DNA of 64,000 nucleotides from Physella acuta (GCF_028476545.1 NW_026731903.1:152501-216500); one strand, 5' to 3'. Shown: positions 1-12,447, numbered from the stretch's first letter. Notes: generated by a model not told the origin, from the letters alone. Numbers and translations are program-made.

Positions 1-108
1 TCTCTATGATGCACTTATCACAGAAATGTAAATTGTCACATACCGAAAAAATTGAAAACTGATTATTATGTAGTATTGTTTATTGGATGCTCATATCTTT
101 AGCAGGTA

Positions 109-575
109 TACCTTAGAGGGTACCCATATATGAATTGAGTTGGTGACAGGACAAATGATCTGAGACAAAATATCCCAGACAAAATATCTGACAGACCAAT
201 GATCTCAGGACAAATGATCTAAAGAACAAATTATATCACAGACAAAATATCTCAGGACAAAATATATCAGGACAAAGGATACCATGGACAAATGATATCA
301 GACAAAATATCTCACAACAAAATATTTATAGCATTTAAGAGGATTTTAGTCAAATCCTATACATATTTTGCTGTGAGATATTTTGTCTGAGGTGTTTTGT
401 CTGAGATCAATTGTCCATGATATATTTGTCCTGATATATTTTGTCTTGATATATTTTGTCAGTGAGATCATTTGTCCATGAGATCATTTGTCTGTGACAT
501 AATTTATCTGGGATATTGTGTCGAAGATCATTTGTCATGAGATCATTTGTCATGGAACCATTGAGATGTACCTTA
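109..575. repeat. Fold-back element made of ~15-bp GACAAAATATCTCAG units
   Basis: From about 145 to 335 some twelve 14-17-bp units follow the consensus GACAAAATATCTCAG. After a spacer of about 35 bp, a similar number of units in reverse complement (GAGATATTTTGTC) run from about 368 to 550. The whole would fold into a long imperfect hairpin. The direct repeat TACCTTA lies at 109-115 and again at 569-575 and may be a target-site duplication. No protein is encoded: the frames through the units are closed. The family is unknown to me. A relative with a different consensus lies at about 56511-56885. Confidence 0.75.
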
Positions 576-1841
576 ATGCTTATTATATTTGGATATAATT
601 TATGTAGATATGGTTTCTTTTTTTTATGTGTTGAAATATGGCTTTAAACTTTTGTAAAAGAAAATTACCACTAAAGCTTCTTGAAAGAAGACATCTTGGC
701 ATTTATTTTGAGTTGTTTTAATAATTTATGTAACAAAATTTGACCATTAGCTTATTAGTAACAAATGTACTACAATACTTATAATTTGGACGGATTTTTA
801 AAATTTTCAAATGTTTCTGTATTTTAAAATGATATTTTTTGTAAATGTTTTGAGTTTTTACTTGCCTACTTCATTTAAATGTCGAATTACAATGTTAAAT
901 ATTAAAAATAAAAACAACTTGCTATTTGTTTGGATTTCAAAAGTTTTAATAAAATTGTAAATTATCAGTGCAGTGTCTGGATTTTGGGTGTTAAGACAAT
1001 TATTAGGTAGCTCTACCATGTACTAAAAGACAATAATTAATCAAAAATTAATTAAATCTAGCATATTAATTACTTTGTATAACTAAACGGCTTCAAAATT
1101 TTAAATTGTGGTTGCACAACTGGAAAATGAATTTAGACAAACTTAAGATTAACATGACTTTATTGCAGTCTCATTACATTTAGAGTAGAAAAATTACAAA
1201 ATATTAGAAAACTAATACCATTACAATTTTTATAATAATGATGTGGTATAATAAGAAAGATCCTTAAAAATTTGAAATATTGCATAGTTTAAAAAATTTT
1301 AAATTAATAAATTCAATATTTATGAAACTATAAAACCTTTATATTCAGTGATCAAAGGTTTTTTTTTTAAAAATTAGAAAGAATTTTTCTCACTTCACTA
1401 AATGATAATACTGTTTTTTAATTAATTACATATATTATATAACAAGATTAATAGCCTGAATCATCAATTTTTCCTTTTGAATTAATTTTTAAAAGTTAGC
1501 TATAAACTTCTACTTCATTCTAATCAGAGCTATAAAATGGTTAACATAAAATTAAAAAAGGAAGTAGCTTTAACATCAATTCATACAATGTGTGAATAAT
1601 GTCAACAAAAAAATGCTGCCTGATTTATAACCCAGTTTATATACATATATTTTGTATAGTTTTTGTTCTTTGAATATTTAAACCAAACTGACATGATTCT
1701 GAGATGTGAAGGTAAAAAAATAATGGAAGGATCATCAAAGATGATTAGACTTAGACCTTTCAATGATCCTGGTCATTTTTCTAATGCAAAACCTTCAATA
1801 GTCAACACCCACACCCCAATCATTTATCAGACCTGCATGCT
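576..1841. other. AT-rich 3' flank of the FBXL6-like gene
   Basis: No gene is visible. The stretch is very AT-rich and lies downstream of the minus-strand FBXL6-like stop codon. A minus-strand AATAAA at 1164-1159 is a plausible polyadenylation signal, which would give a 3' UTR of about 700 bases. Confidence 0.5.
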
Positions 1842-4800
1842 TCAGTTGTCAGAAATGTACTCTTCTGATTCCTCCTCATCACTACACCCCTGCTCAGTGG
1901 TACTTAAACAAAGGCAGCGCAACAAAGTGTTGAACTCTTTTTTGTGGAAAATGCGCTTCGATCCTCGGGGAAGCTCTCGACATGAAGTCAAATCTATTTC
2001 CTCCAAATTTTTGCAGGCTGATATTATTTGCCTGAAAATAACATGGTGAAATTTTTTTTTAATTGTGTAAAGCACTGAAGTGATAAAAACATACCACTGT
2101 TGATTAAAAGTAAATCTCAATGTACTACAAAAAACGGAGTATAGGACAGAGTAGCCTAGCGGCAGAGAGCTGGACTGCTAACCCGTAAGTCTCGAGTTCA
2201 AATCCGGGTTCAAGTCAGTAGACCGTCCCTGAGTCCACCCAGCTCTGATGGGTACCTAACTCACGTTAGGGAAAGTAAAGGCGGCTGGGCATAGTGTTAA
2301 CCACACTATCCCTTCATATGCGGAGGTCACAGAAACAAGTGAACTCTACTTTACTTGCTCCATAGGCCGTCAGGTTTAAAAGGGAACTTTACTACAAAAA
2401 ACATCCATTTAAAAAATACTATTTATATAACTGTTAAAATTTTTAAAAAGATTAATTAAAATAATTAATTATTATAATACAAATCTTTGGCTGATGGTAT
2501 GACATACTTGACAGTCTTGGCTGTAATGTTTGTTTTTGAAATGTTGAGATGCTTAAGTGGGTAGCCTTGAAAGTTGGGATCATCAACAACAGCATAGAGG
2601 TTAAGTGCTGAATCTAAGGCATTTGATTTCAGTTTGTTGTTTGAAAGGTCAAGTACTTTGATAGACATGATCCACTGTTGATTGACAATAATAAAATAAT
2701 TTAATCACTTCAATAACATTTCAGTTTATATTTTGTTATTTGTTACTACACAGGATTAAGTAAGTTACCCAGAAAATTGGGTAGAAATCAATCCGAAGTT
2801 ATTCAAGGTTTGTGACCCTCCATAATGAAATCTATCTAGGAATTCATCTGTCCTCACCTTCGCGAAGGAGTTTTAAATTAAAATACTACTTAACTTTATT
2901 TACCTTGAAATTTTTCTGAATCAGGTTTCCAAAAGTTTCCAATCAAATGCTTTAAATAAGATGTTACCTTCAAAATTCTTTAAGCCTAAAGGATGAGCTG
3001 AATGTGTATAAACAGCTCAGCTTGTAGTGGAGGGTCACATTATTAAAGTCCTTAAGGTTTTTTTAAAACAATTGTATTAACTTATTCAATTACATTTTAT
3101 TCTATACAAAAAAATTAGTAAAGTTTAAATCTGATCATTAGAGTTTGCCTAAATGAGGGCTAATATCTCTGATCAAGGTTAGAGAATAAAAATCTTCAAA
3201 AATCAAATCAACTTAAATATCATGTATTTAATAAATTAAAAAATATAAAATATCAAACCTAGCTGAGAATAGTGATTTACAAGAAGAACCAGACTAATTA
3301 AATACAAAATACTCAAAAGGATAGTAAAGAAAACAGTACTACTATGATAGCCTTTTAATGTACAAATCAGTGTAGAGACTACTGTAAAATATTTCAAGTA
3401 GCAATGTTTCCTCTCTTAAAATTTTTTATTTCAGTTTTTAAAATTACTGGATGGCTATTTTTTCAAATTCTTTAGACACCCTCGCATTTCCCAATCTTGG
3501 GTTATTTCAAGATAAACTGGGATCCTCGAGCATACACACAAATACTTACAGAATCAAGACACTCATATAAATTGTTGCTGTCTGCAACTTTCCATTTCAT
3601 GTCAGCAAGATTCAAACAATCAACAGCCTTGACCCACTTGGTTATGACCCCTGGCAAGAGATTAGTGCTGCTGATGTCTAGTTCTATCAACTTTGTTACA
3701 GATGCAAACATTCTGAACAGAAATAGATAGAGATTTTAGTTCAGTTGCACTATTTAAACATCAGTTTATATAACCAAAACAATGCACAATCCACTAACAA
3801 GAGATAAAATAAAGTACCAAAAAAATTTTGTAAATTTAACATGCTGTTTGTACATTTATAATAAAAGAACTCTGAAAGCAACTAAATGTATTTAAGACGC
3901 TGGAGTACACATCTGTCTATAAAGCAGAGTAATTAGAAGGTGTTCATGCTGTCATGTTACTCTTAATTTTCCAAAATTAAAATGTTTAGTCAGGATTTAA
4001 ATCACATTCCATGTGATATCTTCCACTCTTGCCCTATATTCTATAGTCAAATATTTTGATAATGTCTTTATGCAAGAGTAAATTTTGATTAGAAAATTAA
4101 ATCACTAACTTATTCTAGATAGCATCAACTGTTAAAATGGGCAAATGTTATAACTCTACTTACAAGTAAAACACTGCTTTATCTGATGGACTGGTAGTCA
4201 AAGAAGATTGAGAATAAAATTTTAAATGTTTTGGACCTGAATATGGCTGGTCTTTCTGCAAACAGAAAAAGTTTACAAAACCATCTAAAACTGGTGATTT
4301 TTAAAAATATTATGAAGGAAGCTCAATAAAGTGTTGTGTATGCTTTATTTAGCAATGACAGTTAATAGGCATAAATTTTGGTATCAAATATATCCTTAAA
4401 CCGTCACAATGAGCTATTTACCCCTTTCCCATCGCTCAAATTAATCCCATCGATTCGAAGCTCTTTTAATTTGGGACAACTTTCCACAAACCCACGCATG
4501 TCAACCTTGCAGTCTATCTGTTTCAATGAAAACCTGGGACTCATTCGCACATCTAACTCTTCAAGGTTTGGGCAATTATCCTGTAAATGGAAAAATAATA
4601 TTTAAATTGGCAACTTATTCAAGCATATATACAAGTTTGGAACAATTACCTATGAATAAAGAGATACAAACAAGTAACAGATGGGTTGGGTTAACTTGTC
4701 TAGGGTATACAAACATGTGAAGGCTAGTAAAAAGAGAATATTTAAAATTCAGATTTTTAAGCTTAATGTTCTATCTTGATTTTGTAGTTGATTTGATTTA

Positions 4801-7800
4801 GTGGTCAAGGGCTATCACTGTAGCTTGGTGGTTGGGGGTGGGCATGGCAAAGGAGATGTTTCAAGGACACTTAACTCTTAACCAGAGCTTCAACTTATGC
4901 AAGTGTTAAGACTAGATCTGACTGTAACCATGGATTAAAAAAAAAGATGGAGTGGTTTTAACTATGGCAAAACTAGTTTCTATCCTGAACAGAATAGGTT
5001 TTTAGTTCTGTTGTTTTTTTTATATTCACCTGAAGAGCTTTAAAAAAAGAACAAGCATATTTCTTGACAGTAAAGAAACCTATGACACCTGCCAGCCTCA
5101 CTTCAACCAGTCTGGCTCCACAGCCAGAGATTAGGCTCTCAATGTGAAGACTCCTGAATCCTGGTCCACCTTGTTCTCCCAATAAGCAATAAAATATAAT
5201 AATACATTCAACTGAATGAACGCTAATACATTCAACTAAATTAATTCTAACATACTATGAATCAATGCTAACTAATCATAAAAATAAGAGTCTGAAATTA
5301 AACATTAAGATGTCTTGCATGGAAGTGTTTGTTATGTACATTTCTGAAATATAATCCAAATTTTATACATCCATGTTTTCATGCAACTTTACTTTCTAGG
5401 TTTGTACTGTATGGGATGGTATGGTCCAGTGATAGAGCACACACCTGTATAAAGTTTCTGGGTTTAAGTCTGACATCACTGAGGCAGCCTAGTCTTAGTG
5501 AGTACCTCATGTTATTCCAAAAGTAGAGACTGACCACACTATCCCTTTATGCAGTCTGAAAGGTTTTATTCATATGTGTACTATGGACCATTTATGAACA
5601 GACAAGTGTATCCCCAACTTGGCCCAGACTTACTGTGTGAACAAAGGTGGTAGAGATATCAGAAATGGTTTTATTTCCATGTAGACAGATATGAACACAG
5701 TGTTTCTTCCAGACTTTTTTCTCCAGGGGGGGCACTTGAAATTTTCGGGGGGGGGGGGGGGGGGCGGTAGACTTTTTTCGGGGGGGCGGACACTGTTAAA
5801 AGTATATATTTTCTATATGAATTATATAAATTTCATTTCGTTCAGGGGGGGCGGTAAAATTTTTTCAAAGAGATGCCTGGAAGAAACTCTGTATGAACAG
5901 ACAATGTATCCCAACCATGGCCCAGACTTACTGTGTGAACAAGGGGGTTAGAGATATCAGAAAGGGTTTTATTTACATGTAGACAGATATGAACAGACAA
6001 TGTATCCCCAACATGGCTTAGACTTACTGTGTGAACACTGATCACAGAGATATCAGAAATGGTTTTATTTCCATGTAGACAGATATGAACAGACTATGTA
6101 TCCCAAACGTGGCTTAGACTTACAGTGTGAACACTGATCACAGAGATATCAGAAATGGTTTTATTTACATGTACACAGATATGAACAGACTATGTATCCC
6201 CAACATGACCTTACTGTGTGAACAAAGGGGTTAGAGATATCAGAAAGGGTTTTATTTACATGTAGACAGATATGAACAGATAATGTATCCCTACATGGCT
6301 TAGACTTACTGTGTGAACAAAGGTGGTAGAGGTATCAGAAAGGGTTTTATTTCCATGTAGACAGATATGAACAATGTATCCCAACCATGGCCCAGACTTA
6401 CTGTGTGAACAAAGGTGGTAGAGGTATCAGAAAGGGTTTTATTTCCATGTAGACAGATATGAACAGATAATGTATCCCTACATGGCTTATACTTACTGTG
6501 TGAACAAAGGTGGTAGAGGTATCAGAAAGGGTTTTATTTCCATGTAGACAGATATGAACAATGTATCCCAACCATGGCCCAGACTTACTGTGTGAACAAG
6601 GGGGTTAGAGATGTCTACCCTCCTGAGAGAGGTACACAGCTGTGGCAGCCTGGAGACCAGTTCTGGCTGCACCTTGCCGCAGCTGAACAGGTTGAGAGTG
6701 ACAAGACCTGGGGTGTTGGTGAGTAGAGACTGTTGATGATAGAAGCATGCACACAACTCTTTGTTATTTCAATGCCACTTTTTTCTTTAAAAAATTTAAT
6801 TCTAAAAAATATTCTTTTTAAAAGATGCTATTTAACACAATTCTCTACTGAGGTTTGATTAATGGGTGTAATGGGAACTTTTAAAGATAGAAATTTAATT
6901 TTACTAAAAATATTAATTTTTGATAGATCTTTTCTTGTATTCACCACGTCAATTTGTTTTTAACTTGCTTATAAAACCACATTCCATTAAAAAGAAGCCA
7001 ACTTTACTAAAAAGATTACTGTTTTTCTCAAAATAAATAAAAATCCACAAATATATATCACTAGGTAGCCCAAACTAACAGTTTTAAATATGACTAGTAA
7101 CTCAGTTGGTTATAAGAAGTATTAAATCCAAATTTAAAAACCCAAACCCTATCCAACCAGCTAGAAAGTCATTTTACTTACTTCAATGACAGAAGAGCTG
7201 AGCTTTGTTTGGCCAGCCAGGTTCAGGTTCTTGCACAGTGACAAATCATAGCTGAGTATCCCATCTAGTTTGGCATTTTTTAAATTAATGACTTCTATAC
7301 TCAGGTCCAGGTATTCAAAGAGGGAAGCTTCTCTTGTAGCTCGGTGCCATTCTTTACAAACTCTTGATGCTCTTCAATCCATGAGATTAATGAGAAATAA
7401 TTTTAAAACTCATTTGAATAAAACATATTATAATATAAAAAGTAATGCATTATACAAAATGTAATACTTCTGTTAATACTATGACAGAGATTAATTTTGA
7501 GATTACAGGTTTTAATAAATAAAATAAAAAGATTGCAATGAATGTTAGCGTGTCATTGTTTATATCATACTGGTTACACAAAAATCTAACATTTTGCTGA
7601 ACCATGTCAAAAAAAAGCCAAAGTTATGATAAATATGAATTGATTATACTGTCCTGATCAGGAACGGTTCAGATCCTGATAAAACTATAGTAATAGTAAA
7701 GTACCCTTTGAAACCTCGAAGTCCACGAAGTAGGTGCAGTGGAGTTCACCTGTTTCAGTGACCTCTGGATATGAAGCACTATGCCCAGCCGGCTTTACTT

Positions 7801-9207
7801 CCCCTAACGTCAATCAGGTACCCATCAGAGCTGGGTGGACTCAGGGATGTTAAACTATATTGGCCAGATAATTTCTGTTATATTGCTTACAGAGTATTTC
7901 ATTTTAAATGAGTATCCAGTATTTTAAGACTTTAGTAAAGAACACTTTTAGACAGTCCATGGAGCAGTTAAAGAAATGCTTCTTTTTCTTTACACATGCA
8001 TTAATGCCTAGCTGCATTTACTTTCCCCAGGTATAAAGAAGAGTGGAGTGGACCCGGGGACATTCTATGGATACTAACTGAAGATTCAAACTCATGACTT
8101 TTGAGTCAGCAGTCAAATGCTGTAATACCTTTTTACCATAAAACTTTCAGATAAATAAAAAAAAAAATTCTGACAGTCAGGCGATAGACCTACCTTGGAA
8201 TAAACTTAATGATTCCTTCAGCAGCTATACAAAATGAGAAAATCTTCACCAAAATCTCAGGGGGAAGCCAAAACGTTTCCTTGTGTACCGACAGTTTGGT
8301 CCGAGTAGACGCTTCATCTTCTGGAGCTAAGAAAACACAAAGATTCACTTTAATGATAAGTTGTCAAAGCATTCAGCTAGATATCACTGTGCTTTTTTTT
8401 GGAGGAAAAAATAACATATAACTTTTGAAACCGTATAATTATAAATGTCATGGTATATTATACTTTAAAAATACAACAAAATAATGACTCATAACTTCCT
8501 AAAACTATTAGTTTTCAATGCTAAGATATAGTTTTAAAAAAATGAAAATATTTAGCCTTTAACTTTAGGTTGAAAATTGCATTCTAAACCTCAACCCTTC
8601 AGTTATCAGTATAGATTAAGATAATTGATCAGAAGTTAGTTCTAATTTTCCTATAAATTTTAGAAGTTTTATGAGAAATCAATGCTTTTTGAAGTGATGT
8701 CATTTACAGATGAAAAATTATAAGGCCTACATTGATAAAAGTAGCTCATCAAAAGATCATCTCTTTATTACCAGGAACATGATCCTGTACTTTGCTCTGA
8801 CAGGTTTGTTTTTTACGTGAAGTACTGTCATCACTCTGCTGCTGCTGCCTCTTATTTCTTTTCAAAATTTGTTTTGATTTTTTAAACGAATTCTGTGTTT
8901 CTTCTTCATCTGTAGAATGTCTGTTAGTGTGGAAAAAAGTAAGAACCAAGTTTTTAAAGAGAGTTAAACAATCCCTATAGAACAGCAACCAAAACATTGA
9001 CCTCCTCAATCATTGACACAACAGATGACCTTGCAGTAAGTTGAGTAAGAAGTCATATTTCTTATTCTTTTTTTTTTAAGTACTAGACTAAACTGATATT
9101 TACCTTCCTGGATAGTAATCTGAATCATCGGAATCAGATGAACACTCCTCATATTTCTTTCTTGTAATTCCTAAAATACCCCTTTCTGTTCTTTTCCTTT
9201 TACTCAT
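1842..9207 (-). CDS. FBXL6: F-box and leucine-rich-repeat protein 6-like (SCF ubiquitin ligase receptor), 11 exons
   Basis: F-box/LRR proteins bind SKP1 through the F-box and recruit substrates to the SCF ubiquitin ligase. Exons, minus strand: 9207-9104, 8920-8772, 8326-8194, 7371-7182, 6729-6589, ~5153-5030, 4580-4422, 4256-4164, 3712-3550, 2674-2508, 2031-1842. Total about 540 codons; human FBXL6, as I recall, has 539 residues. The N-terminus is basic and acidic. The F-box spans about residues 103-150 (LPPEILVKIF, then RASRVCKEW, matching RAARVCRRW of human FBXL6). LRRs follow (TPGLVTLNLFSC, KVLDLSNN, LKHLNISKTNITAKTV), and the C-terminal SCRELPRGSKR matches human SCRCLPRGLKR. Most junctions are clean and phase-consistent. 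Two are not. Exon 5 to 6 is off by one base. Exon 8 has one base too many in a TTTT run (4199-4203), without which it would read on into exon 9. Assembly error, polymorphism or incipient decay are all possible. Confidence 0.88.
2140..2395 (+). repeat. tRNA-derived SINE, full-length copy
   Basis: The head resembles a tRNA: box A-like TAGCCTAGCGGCAGAG, an anticodon-arm-like CTGGACTGCTAACCC, then box B-like GAGTTCAAATCC. The body carries CTGAGTCCACCCAGCTCTGA, GGCGGCTGGGCATAGTG and ACCACACTATCCCTTCATA. The same body recurs at 7690-7860, 44670-44875, 45120-45365 and 62905-63165. It lies in the last intron of the FBXL6-like gene, on the opposite strand. Confidence 0.8.
5413..5550 (+). repeat. Divergent tRNA-derived SINE fragment
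   Basis: A tRNA-like head (CCAGTGATAGAGCACACACC) is followed by remnants of the SINE body, including ACCACACTATCCCTTTATG. It is heavily diverged from the copy at 2140-2395. Confidence 0.5.
5560..6600 (-). repeat. ~95-bp minisatellite copied from an exon-intron border of the FBXL6-like gene
   Basis: About nine units with a period of 94-96 bp. Read on the minus strand, each holds about 24 bases of the 3' end of FBXL6 exon 5 (ATCTCTAACCCCCTTGTTCA, then CACA), the donor GTAAGT and about 70 bases of intron. Donor copies lie near 6585, 6494, 6401, 6306, 6212, 6120, 6024, 5928 and 5629. The unit between 5629 and 5928 is split by a MITE (5699-5891). The real exon 5 end at 6589 is the first unit. Confidence 0.85.
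5699..5891. mobile_element. G-run-rich MITE with GTTTCTTCCAG termini
   Basis: It begins AGTGTTTCTTCCAG and ends CTGGAAGAAACTCT, the inverted equivalent. Inside are long G runs, the motif AAAAGTATATATTTTCTATA and TTTCATTTCGTTC. Copies or pieces occur at 16434-16553, 18849-18955, 23417-23462, 36787-36860, 36980-37022, 46962-47158, 54682-54812, 55229-55602 and 61505-61795. It codes for nothing. This copy sits inside the minisatellite. Confidence 0.75.
7690..7860 (-). repeat. SINE body, reverse orientation
   Basis: Reverse-complement match to the body of the 2140-2395 SINE: GTTCACCTGTTTCAGTGACC, then GCCCAGCCGGCTTTACTT, then CCATCAGAGCTGGGTGGACT. The tRNA-like head is missing. It lies in FBXL6 intron 3. 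Confidence 0.7.
7930..8140 (-). repeat. Divergent tRNA-like SINE, reverse orientation
   Basis: On the minus strand a tRNA-like head (anticodon-arm-like TTGACTGCTGACTCAAAAGT, then GAGTTTGAATCTTC) is followed by a degenerate SINE-like body. It could be a separate SINE subfamily. Confidence 0.45.
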
Positions 9208-9265
9208 TATAAATCTATTAACCTTATATTACTTATAAGAAAATAGTAGCTATGATTTCTAGCAC
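9104..9265 (-). promoter_or_regulatory. Exon carrying the FBXL6 start codon, with upstream splice acceptor
   Basis: On the minus strand a run of T followed by AAAACAG ends at 9266, a good acceptor 58 bases before the ATG at 9207. The start lies in the string TTATAATGAG. An untranslated exon upstream is therefore expected; the best candidate donor is at 12292. Confidence 0.5.
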
Positions 9266-9639
9266 CTGTTTTAAAAAAAAAGATTTCAGCTAATTATTTG
9301 CAACTTGCAACTTTTAAAAGTATTGACAAAATTTCTTTGATAAATTAATTTAAATAAACTTCACTTATTCTAATCAATAATTTAATAATTATCTCATTTG
9401 GTATGCTAATTCACCTAAATTAGCTTTTGTTAGGATAATTTAATTAACTTAACTTACTATTAGGAATTTTTATTAACTATCTACGTATCTAGACTATAAG
9501 AAGTGATTTTTTTAGGTAAATTTTAACCCCTTTCTTCTATTTGTCATAGTATTCATAATCTCCTAACCCTAACCCACGTATTGTAACTAAGATTCAATTA
9601 TAATGTTTTTGGCTCTAAGAATCTAAGGTATTGTATTGT

Positions 9640-9890
9640 ATCAAGATTTTCTTGAACGCACTACTGCTAATCCAAAAGTCTTGAGTTAGATCTCTGGCTT
9701 GATTTGATGCTTACTTAGTACTTAGGCTACCTGACTCAGTCACATTAGAGTCATTAGAGAAGAAGAAAGTAAAGGCGCCTGGGTAAAGTGAAGTGCTAAC
9801 CACAAAATCCCTTTGTATGCCAATTTCACAGAAATAAGTGAGCTTGACTTTATCGCCCCTATGAAATGCAAGATTTGAAAGGGTAGCTGG
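9640..9890 (+). repeat. Old SINE copy
   Basis: Diverged tRNA-like head (CACTACTGCTAATCCAAAAG, TTGAGTTAGATC) and body (AAAGTAAAGGCGCCTGGGTA, AACCACAAAATCCCTTTGTA, CAGAAATAAGTGAGCTTGAC) related to the 2140-2395 SINE. Confidence 0.6.
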
Positions 9891-12291
9891 ATGGCTGAAG
9901 CTTTGTAATACCTTGTTAGGATAAGAACTATGAGTATAGTCAGGATTTGGGTTAGAGATAACCAATATATAATAGCATCTAGATCTAGTGACTAAGGAGA
10001 GAATCTGAATATGACTAAGTAGGTATTCAAAATGAAATTTTTATAATGAAATTAAATAAAATTTAACACTTCCACCTGATAGCGACTGTTTTCATCAGAA
10101 CAGAAACACCAAATTTATTGATGTATGTCCATTTTTAAAAAAGTTATGAATTTTTTAAAACTCAAAAATTGCGTTAGCTTTTTGAACAGTAAAGGGTCTA
10201 TTTGAGACCCCTACTAACTTCTACAATAACTAAGTTAGAACTCTCAAATTTCTTGCACACACAGCCAGTAATACAAATAGCAAACCCAATTTTTTTCAAG
10301 GTAGTCAGACAGATATAAATAGAAAATTTATTCACATAAAAATGAGCCAAAGCACAATTTTACCGAAGTACGAAAAGGGAGACAAAAAGTTAATTTACAG
10401 TCATTTTTAAAAAATCATAGAAAATCAACTAATTAAGCCACATTAATAATATAAATGTTCTATGAAAGGAAATTCAAACCATGTTAATATAAAATAAGCA
10501 GGTAAAGAATTAATAAAGAAAGTAATTAGCGAGACCAGATTCAGCAAGGTCAGTTTATAAAAATTAGAAATTTCATCCTTTTTCAAAAAATTATTAAAAA
10601 ATAATTAAGTAAGGTATCTTAATAAATTTTACACCAACTTAAAGCACATGATGTTCTTAATATATAATAAACACAGAGACATAAAATAATCATTCTGCAA
10701 AACAATACAAGGCATCCTTCCTTAACGCCCAAAATCAAGAATTTTCAATACCTAACATCTCGCAAAAAGTGTTCTTACTTTTAAGAAAGTAATATAAATT
10801 GTGTAGGAAACATGTTAGCATTACTTTGTTATAAAAAACTAAATAACTATACTACTACTTTACTTATATCCTATAATAATAAGAAATTCCATGCATTTTA
10901 AAAACTGACGAAGTAAGATAACTAATTAAACTGAAATTCTTTTTAAATTACCCTAATAGAGTTGTGATGTTCATCTAGTTTTGTTACTCTGGTTCCTAAT
11001 CATGACTTGTTTAGCATAAATTTACTTGTTACTAGTAGTATATTTATTTCTTCTAGTTAGTTATTGATCAAAGTCAACTTCTGTAAATGTCTAGGTCCTA
11101 ACTTATACAATTATCAGAAATCTTAGAGCAGGTTCAAAAAGACAGGTCAATATCCTGATTGGGAAAGTTCTCTATGAGGTTGTGTAGCATTGTAATTAAT
11201 AGTCAATATCCTGGTTGAGTTTGTCTTCTTCAAGGTTACAGATCAAATTATGGAATCTAGTAAGGGATCCTTCCATTGGTCCAGAGTATAGAAAATGTCT
11301 GTGAATAAAAACAATTAATTAGCATTTCAAATATACTGACTTATATAGCAGGCCTGTATATCTTTATACCAACTTAGATATCAATCATGTAACATTACAT
11401 CATTATAAATAATAAGCAAAGTGCATACAATACTAACATTTGACATATGGTTTCCTTCAAAAGTATTCATGAGTCCTGTTGTTGCTTTCACAACAATACA
11501 AAATTTTATGAGTTTCCCCTTTCTTTTATGCTATCTTGCTCTGTAATTAGAATAATAATATTAAAAGTAAGGCTGCTCAATGCTTTTTAGATATTAAATG
11601 TAAGCACTATAGATAGTTCTACTACTAGATCTAAATATTAACATGAAAGCAATAGTGAATCTACCTAATCTAAGTAGATCTAGACTAAATCTAGAAACAA
11701 CTTTGGACTAAACTATTATGGAAGGGGGGCTACATTTTATTTTAAGTCGTCTTTACAATAAATCTAGAGATAAAAAATGTAAAAAGATCGTAATATTCTA
11801 AAATTTAATGTAACTACTGCACATATATAGAATAGTTAACTATTAAACTAGGAAAGAAAAAAAAAACAATGCTACAATAAATTGAAAGTATGCTGTTAAC
11901 CGCTGCGGTAATATAATAGTTGAACCCAACACTACGAGAAAGTAGAAAAAAAACATGGCGGACAATCGGCTTGAAATATCGACAAAATATTGATAGTTTA
12001 ATCGGCCGATGTTATTAAGTAACATAATTTACTAAAACAAATTAAATTCTATCATCCTTTTAAACATCTTTTTGATTTAATTGTGCATTCCTTTTTTATT
12101 TCAGTGACCATAAATTAAATACAACTGACTTTTAAAAAAGGCTAGATAATTTATATTAATTTTTTGGAAAAAAATTTTTTAAGCGTGGAGCAATTACCGA
12201 TAAGCGGACACTAATATTCAAATGTATTAAAGCAGCAGTTAATCATAAATAAATAGAATATAGCTAGTAATATATTGTGCATTCAACTTAC
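9891..12291. other. Probable FBXL6 first intron, no gene seen
   Basis: AT-rich sequence without coding signal. An ACATGGCGGAC motif near 11953 resembles a YY1 site, but there is no further promoter evidence. Confidence 0.4.
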
Positions 12292-12442
12292 CTGCACGTG
12301 TTTTTAAATCCACTGTAATCAACGAATAAACACAAAATCTCGCTCTGAACCGAGGTCGGGTGTTCCGGAATTCAACAAAATCTTGACTCAAGCCGGCGAA
12401 ATTTAGATGCGGGTCGTCGCGATTTGTATACATTGGTTTCAT
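12292..12442 (-). promoter_or_regulatory. Candidate untranslated first exon of the FBXL6-like gene, with an upstream reading frame
   Basis: A perfect donor (CAG then GTAAGTTG) closes this CpG-richer segment at 12292 on the minus strand. It holds an open frame from an ATG at 12442 (MKPMYTNRDDPHLNFAGLSQ onward, 50 codons). If spliced to the acceptor at 9265 that frame continues about 19 codons and stops at TAA in TAATGAG, overlapping the FBXL6 ATG by one base. It would then be an upstream ORF, not the N-terminus. The peptide resembles nothing I recognise. RNA evidence is lacking. Confidence 0.4.
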
Positions 12443-12447
12443 TTACT

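Noticed and set aside
2140-2215. tRNA gene candidates in the tRNA-like heads (also 20660-20757, 58588-58690, 63090-63165)
   Set aside because: Each is followed by the same SINE body or its remnant and the cloverleaf is imperfect, so they are SINE heads.
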